The notes beneath the pieces were generated by a model. It worked only from the letters and a program-made list of their open reading frames with translations. It was not told the DNA's origin and ran no database searches. A stretch of DNA of 64,000 nt from Dichetophora obliterata (Eukaryota; Arthropoda; Insecta; Diptera; Sciomyzidae), in NCBI GenBank assembly GCA_963920525.1, contig OY986438.1, positions 195,136,962-195,200,961 of the forward strand. The letters run 5' to 3'. Below, piece after piece: positions 58,025-64,000 of the stretch (position 1 is the stretch's first letter; every line of letters starts with the position of its first letter). The translations under genes and the position numbers were made by a program.

Positions 58025-59327
58025 AAGGGTGTTTTTTTTAAAGGTATAGAACTTTGAATTGAAATAAAACACAAGAAAATCGTTTTAATGTCCATCAATT
58101 TGGCTTTATTGGAAGAATAATTTTATGCCATTAATGTTTAAATATGACTTCGGGCATGTGGCCGCCACAGCTGGCTCGAATAAAGCCAATTCTACAGGTC
58201 CAATTTTCAACCACTTTTTCGAGCATATGGGGCCGTATGTCGGCAATAACGCCACGAATGTTGGCTTCCAAGTCCCCTAACGTTTCTGGTTTGTTGGCGT
58301 AGACGAGCGATTTCACATATCCCCAAAGAAAATAATCCAATGGTGTCAAATCACACGATCTTGGTGGCCAATTACAGGTCCATTCCGCGAAATTATGCGC
58401 TCATCGAATGTTTCCTTCAATAAATCGATTGTGACGTGCGGTGTGTGGCATATAGTGCCGTCTTTTTGGAACCACAACTCATCCACATTCATGCCATCCA
58501 ATTCGGGAACAAAATAGTCGGTTATCATGGCTCTATATCGGTCTCCATTAACGGTAACTGACTCTCCAGCATTATTTCGGAAGAAATATGGCCCAATGAC
58601 TCCACCAGCCCATAGAGCACACCAAACAGTCAGTTTTTGTGGATGTAATGGCGTCTCAAGGGTCTCATGTGGATTCTCTTCACTCCAAATGCGGCAATTT
58701 TGCTTGTTGACGTAGCCATTCAACCAAAAATGAGCCTCATCACTGAACAAAATTTTGCGATGAAAATCAGCATCAAGATCAATCTCATTTTTGGCCCATA
58801 CACCAAAATCACGACTCATTGCATGGTCTTGCGGCTTTAATTCTTGCACAAGCTGGATCTTGTAAGGTCGCAAGCCAAGATCTTTGCGCAAAATCTCCCA
58901 TAAAGTTGATGGACAAAGCTCCAATTGCTGTGCACGGTGGCGAATCGATTCATTCGGGTCCTCTTCAACATTTTGGTCTACAACGGCAATTGTTTCTTCG
59001 GTGCGCACTGTTAGACGTCTCTGCGGATGCTCATTATCACATAGATTAAACGTAGTGCGAAAACAACCCATGGTTAACCGAATTAATTGCTCTGATGGAC
59101 GATTATGTCGACCATAAAATGGACGGAGCCTGCGGTAAACTTCGCGAACTGAACCATTATTTTCGAAATAAATTTGCACGATTTGCAAGCGTTGTTCTTT
59201 TGTCAACCTGTTCATGATGAAATGGTAAACCAAACTGAACATAAATGACATTAGAGTTGCCAGATTTGACCACAAAATGCCAGTTTTATCTCTATTCGAA
59301 AAACAAACCTGTCAAAAAAACACCCTT
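58025..59327 (-). mobile_element. Tc1/mariner element (rosa-like), near full length, 1.30 kb
   Basis: The ends AAGGGTGTTTTTTTTAAAGG and the complement of AAGGGTGTTTTTTTGACAGG are flanked by TA (58023-58024 and 59328-59329). One transposase covers most of the interior on the minus strand and is broken only by a single-base deletion. It is the best-preserved element in the window and related to the copy at 43988-45059. Confidence 0.93.
58131..59215 (-). pseudogene. Mariner-family transposase, one frameshift
   Basis: I start at 59215 (MNRLTKEQRLQIVQIYFENN), the usual N-terminus of this group; an in-frame upstream ATG at 59275 adds 20 unrelated residues. Order: helix-turn-helix regions (REVYRRLRPFYGRHNR, CPSTLWEILRKDLGLRPYKI), KILFSDEAHFWLNGY (first Asp), LTVWCALWAGGVIGPYFF, ELWFQKDGTICHT (second Asp), LLKETFDERIISRNGPV, then a frameshift at ~58371-58374 (one A missing on the coding strand) and WPPRSCDLTPLDYFLWGYVK. 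The third Asp is 36 residues after the second if SCDL is catalytic, or 41 if PLDYF is. From memory, DD41D is the spacing of rosa elements. About 360 residues in all, a normal length. The C-terminus is RASCGGHMPEVIFKH. Confidence 0.92.
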
Positions 59328-59891
59328 TATATGAGATTTATCTAATATGGGATATACATAGAATGTTCTATAGAATGTTCTAGAAAATATTGTAATAGCC
59401 TTAACTTAACGTGTTTATGGGTTAAACTCTAGCCTTACTCGATATTTTTTCAAGTGCTATCTTGTAATTTTAGGAAATTAAAATTAGTTATTTTGCCTTT
59501 CTGGTCATTATGATGGTGACTAAAATATTTTGCTCATGTTCGGTTCTTTTTCGTACTTTACTCTTTCGATATTCTTGCGTATCAGATCCCTCTTATAGCT
59601 CTGCCTAACAATATCATTGGCAGCAATTTGGAATATTTGCTTACTTTTTACAGCTCTTTTTTTAATGTTTATAATAGAAAATTATTTTGAAATATTATTT
59701 GTGTTTTTCATTTTACTCACCTTTTTTAACTGTTAAATCATTATGGCTTGACCTATTGAAAAAAAAGAAAATTAAGGGTTATTAAATTTTTCTTTTTAAG
59801 GACTTATAATTAAAAGCATTTTCTATAAATTATTTGTACAATCCACTGAGCTATCAAATCGGCATTCATATTCAGAATTTTAAGAACAACT
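59328..59891. other. Spacer, no gene seen
   Basis: AT-rich; no open frame or repeat recognised. Confidence 0.4.
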
Positions 59892-60099
59892 GAATAACGA
59901 CATAGGAATGCATTCAATGAATGCAAAGTTGATTTATAAATAAAATTTTAAATTCACATTAATTTTTAAAAAAATGATTCATTATTAATTTCAATTATTC
60001 CTTTTCGATTTTATCAATTTACCAATTTTTTTTTTAATTCATTTAATGCTATAAGCAAAGAATGTACTTCACAAAAAATTTCAGAATTTTCAATTATTC

Positions 60100-63000
60100 T
60101 TCTTTCATTCACCATTCATTTTTTATTAGTTATTCATTTTTTATTCATTTTTCTTTTGTTATTGATTATTAATTTATAATTCACAACTCATTTGTTATTC
60201 ATTTTTTTATTTATTATTAATTTTTTATTCATTATTCATTTTAATTCATTATTAAATTTTTATTTATTATTCATTTGTTCTTCATTATTCATTTTTTATT
60301 TATTATTAATTTTTTATTCATTAATCTTGAATTATTCATTATTTTTTTTTATTCATTATTAATTTTTTATAAATTATTCATTTAGTATTCATTATTTACC
60401 CATTATTTATTACTTAATCATTATCATATTTCACTTATTATTTCTTTTTTAATAATTACTCAGTTTTTCATTATTAATTTTTTATTTATTATTCTTTGGT
60501 CATTCATTATTCATTTTTTATTCGTTATTCATTTGGTATTCATTACTAATTTTTTATTCATTACTAATTTTTTTACTCATTTTTCTTTGATTATTCATTA
60601 TTAATTTTTTTTATTTTTCATTTTTTTCATTATCCTTTGGATATTAAATATTCCATTTTTAATCACTATTTATTTATTATTTATTTATTCATTATTCCTT
60701 TTTCTTTGATTATTAATTATTCGTTTTTTATTTATTATTAATTTTTTTCATTACCCTTTGGTTATTCATTATTCATTTCTTATTCATTATTAATTTTTTA
60801 TTCATTATTAATTTTTTATTCGTTATAAATTTTTTATTCCTTATGATTTGGTTATTCATTATTCATTTGTTATTCATTATTAATTTTTATTCATTATTAA
60901 TTTTTTATTCACTATTCTTTAGTTGTTCATTATTCATTATTTTTTGGCTATACATTGTTCATATTTTATTCATTATTCATTTATTATTCATTTTTCTTTT
61001 TTTATCCATTATTCATATTTTTATTCATTACTTATTTTTTATTCGTTATTCATTTAATATTCATTATTCATTTAGTATTCATTATTAATTTTTTATTTAT
61101 TATTAATTTTTTTATTAATTATCTTTTAATTATTCATTATACGTTTTTTATTCATTATTCATTTTTTAATTATTATTCATTTTTTATTTTTTATTAATTT
61201 TTTATTCATAATTAATTTTTTATTCATTATTCTTTGGTTTTTCATTATTCATTTGTTATTTATTATTAATTCTTTATTCATTACTCTTTTTTTATTCATC
61301 ATTAATTTTATATTCATTATTCTTTGGTTATTGATTATTCCTTTTTATTCATTATTAATTTTTTTGTTCATTATCCTTGGTTAATCATTATTGACTTTTT
61401 TATTCTTTATTCATTTTTTATTCATTACTCCTATATAATTCATTATTAATTTTTATTCATTATTAATTTTTTATTCATTATTCTTTGGTTATTCCTTATT
61501 CATTTTTTATTCATTATTCAATTTTTATTCATTTTACTTTGGTTACTCATTGTTCATATTTTATTCATTATTGATTTTTTATTCATTATTCATTTTTATT
61601 CATTTTTCTTTTTTATCCATTATTCATTTTGTATTCATTTTTCAGTTTTTATTAATTATACATTTTTCATTCATTATTAAGTTTTCATTCACTATTAATT
61701 TGTTATTCATTATTCTTTTTCTATTAATTATTAATTTTTTATTTATTATTCATGTGTTATTCATTATTAATTTTTTATTTATTGGTCATTTTTTATCCAT
61801 TAGTCTTTGGTTATTCATTCTTTAATAATTAATCTTTATTTATTATTTATTCATTTGTTTTCATTTTTCTTTTTTTTTATCCATTGTTCATTTTTTATTC
61901 ATTAGTCATATTTTATTCATTACTTATTTGTTATTCATTATTCTTTTGCTATTCATTATTATGTTTATATTCATTAGTCATCTGTAATTCATTATTGATT
62001 TTTTATTCATTATTAATTTTTTTAATTATCGTTTGGTTATTCATTATTTATTTTTTATTCTTTATTCATTTTTTATTCATTATTAATTTTGTATTCATTG
62101 CTCATATGTTATTCATTATTAATTTTTATTCATTATTCTTTGGTTATTCATTATTTAGTTTTTATTCATTATTAAATATTTATTCATGATACTTAGATTA
62201 TTTATTATTCATATGTTAATTATTATTAATTTTTATTCATTTTTCTTTTTTATCCATTATTCATTTTGTATTCATTTTTCATTTTTTATTAATAATTAAT
62301 TTTGTATATTGTTTGGCTCTTGGTCTGCGATTCAATAAATAATAAGAAAAAAATACTCTTAAGATTTTTTTAATGATTATATTTTGTTGTTATTTTTCTC
62401 AATATTTCGAGATATATACAATATCGAGATATATTATCAAAATAACAACAAAATATAATAATTAAAAAAATCCAGAGAGAAGTTTTTTATTATTATTTAT
62501 TGAATCGCAGACTAGAGTCAAAACAATATATGTATACAACAACGAAATACTTAAAGTCAACTAATAAAATTCATAAAACAACAATAATTAATTATTTTTT
62601 CATTTTTATGTTTTTATTCATTATTAGTTTGTTATTCATTATTAATTTGTTATTCATTATTAATTTGTTATTTATTATTATTTTTTTTCAGTGGTCATTT
62701 TTTGTTCATTATTCTTTGGTTGTTCATTCTTAATTCATTATTCTTTTTTTGTTCATTAAATATTTGTTATTCATTTTTTTAACCATTGTTAATTTTTGTT
62801 CATAATTAATTTTTTATTCATTATTAACTTTTGATTCATAATTCATTTGTTATTCATTTTTTCTTTTTATATATTATTAATTTTTTGTTCATTATCATTT
62901 TTTATTCATTATTCCTTTGTTATTCAATTTTCTTTTTATCCATTATTCATTTTTATCATTATCATTTCTTTATTAATTATAAATTTCTTTTTTCATTTGT

Positions 63001-63535
63001 TATTCATTTTTTTCAATTATTCATTTTTTATTCATTATTCAGTTTTTATTAACTATCCGTTTTATTGTTTATTATTCATTTCTTAGTCATTATTCATTTT
63101 TTATTCATTATTCACTTGTTACTCATTATTATTTTTTATTCTTTATTCATTTTTTATTCATTATCCTTTGGTTATTCATTATTCATATTTTATTCATTAT
63201 TCATTTTTATTGATTATTTATTTGTTATTCATTATTCTTTAACTATTCATTATAAATTTTTCTTTTCATTATTCATTTGTTATTCATTATTTATTTTCTA
63301 TTTATTGGTCATTTTTTATTCGTTATTACTTTTTTATTCATTATTTTTTGGTTATTCATTATTTATTCTTTATTCATTATTTTTTTTTTCATTATTCATT
63401 TGTTATTCAGTTTTTGTTTATCCATTGTTCTTTTTATATTGATTATTCTTTTTTTATTCATTATTCATTTTTTATGCATTTCTTATTTCATATTCATTGT
63501 TCAGTTTTTATTTATTTTAGTCCTAAGCCATAAAT
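60100..63535 (+). repeat. Degenerate tandem repeats of TTATTCATTATTCATTTTTT type, 3.4 kb
   Basis: Short units (about 9 and 17-20 bp) built on ATTCATTA occur for the full stretch with many substitutions (TTAATT, TTTGGT, TTTGTT variants). Higher-order phrases such as TTATTCTTTGGTTATTCATT recur. The open frames (LFIIHFLFII, YSLFIFYSL) are translations of the repeat. Confidence 0.9.
62323..62512. mobile_element. Small palindromic MITE inside the foldback repeats, 190 bp
   Basis: GTCTGCGATTCAATAAATAA at the left and its complement at the right, with inner matching blocks TTTTTTTAAT..ATTATATTTTGTTGTTATTTT and their inverse. The centre is TCGAGATATATACAATATCGA. It interrupts the ATTCATTA array. No target duplication was found. 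Confidence 0.65.
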
Positions 63536-63888
63536 AAAAAATGAACAACAAACGAATAATGAGTAAAAAAAGTGTGAAAAAAGTATTAAGAGTGAAAAAA
63601 AAATTAATAATGAATAACAAATGAAAAATTATTAACGAATAAAAAATTATTAATAAATAAAGAAAGAATAATTAAAAATTCAGAATTTCTTTGTGAATTT
63701 CATTAGTTGTGAATTGCATTCTTTGTAAATATCATTCAAATGAATAAAATAAGTTCAGCATTATTCTGAATAACAAAATTGAATAATTGAAATAATAATT
63801 AATAATTTTTTTAAAAATTAATGTGAATTAAAAATTTTATTTATAAATCAATTTTCCATTCATTGATTGCAATCTTATTTCGTTAAAT

Positions 63889-64000
63889 ACTGGTTCACTT
63901 TTTTGTGAATAAGACCAAATTGAATGTATTCTTTTGCAGCTCTGGCCATCAAGCTTAAAAAAAATTTCAATTAATTTTCTTGTCTCACCTTTTCTTTCAA
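63889..64000. other. Window end, nothing recognised
   Basis: AT-rich flank of the foldback structure. Confidence 0.4.

Larger units (their letters stand above)
59892..63888. mobile_element. Foldback (FB)-type structure, ~4.0 kb
   Basis: Outer arms of about 210 bp (59892-60105 and 63680-63888) are inverted copies, with blocks CATTCAATGAATG against CATTCATTGATTG, TTGATTTATAAATAAAATTT, AATTCACATTAATTTTTAAA and TTCACAAA..TTCAGAATT. Inside, the left side is 3.4 kb of degenerate TTATTCATTATTCATTTTTT tandem repeats, and the short right side (63540-63675) carries the same repeats in reverse orientation. Inverted arms made of short tandem repeats are the hallmark of Drosophila Foldback elements. Here the two sides are very unequal in length. 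No coding sequence. No clear target duplication was seen. Confidence 0.6.

Noticed and set aside
60843..63537. Open frames rich in Ile, Phe, Leu, Tyr and Ser (FIIHFLFII, YSLFIFYSL)
   Set aside because: They follow the ATTCATTA tandem repeats and exist because the repeat lacks stops in some phases.

Overview
The window looks like AT-rich intergenic or intronic DNA from an insect, most likely a higher fly (Diptera). The grounds are the mobile-element families present (piggyBac, Tc1/mariner, Transib, hAT-like and Helitron-like elements, insect-type non-LTR retrotransposons), short ~60-nt introns, many (CAA)n/(TTG)n runs and AT-rich spacers. I cannot name the species. I find no intact protein-coding gene. 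Almost everything recognisable is a mobile element or its wreckage, often nested two or three deep, plus large simple-sequence arrays.

Layout. 0-5 kb: a frameshifted copy of an uncharacterised multicopy gene family (GERFHQDI motif) with one 63-nt intron, a short Helitron-like element, and a non-LTR reverse-transcriptase remnant on the minus strand. 7.1-10.2 kb: a pair of ~280-bp inverted repeats enclosing a second fragment of the same gene family, itself split by a 1.7-kb palindromic hAT-like element. 10.9-12.2 kb: a second RT remnant. 14.1-15.9 kb: a very pure (TAACA)n array flanked by (ATTAAC)n. 16.8-18.4 kb: a transposon with CCCARYAGGAAA ends and a nested foldback. 20.7-26.0 kb: a repeat present twice, one copy empty and one filled by a Transib-like element with CGACG target duplications, plus two other TIR elements. 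26.3-31.8 kb: a third non-LTR element on the minus strand, split by a 3.19-kb Helitron-like element. 32.8-33.5 kb: a TTAA-flanked MITE. 35.6-37.7 kb: two Helitron-like elements end to end; the second holds an 805-bp transposon, which holds a tRNA-derived SINE. 39-46.4 kb: MITEs, a third CCCA-type element, a mariner nested in a foldback, and a decayed Tc1-like transposase split by a MITE. 48.5-51.0 kb: a piggyBac element with broken transposase. 52.6-54.2 kb: a Tc3-like element. 56.7-57.3 kb: a palindromic element. 58.0-59.3 kb: a near-intact mariner (rosa-like). 59.9-63.9 kb: a 4-kb Foldback-type structure built of degenerate ATTCATTA repeats.

No operons or pathways are present. What the window offers is insertion history: several element boundaries can be fixed to the base because the interrupted host element reads continuously once the insert is removed, or because an empty paralogous site is present. 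The most unusual items are the gene fragment enclosed by inverted repeats at 7.1-10.2 kb, the Transib filled/empty site pair, the three elements sharing CCCA-type ends and AT/TA dinucleotide duplications, and the 4-kb foldback.
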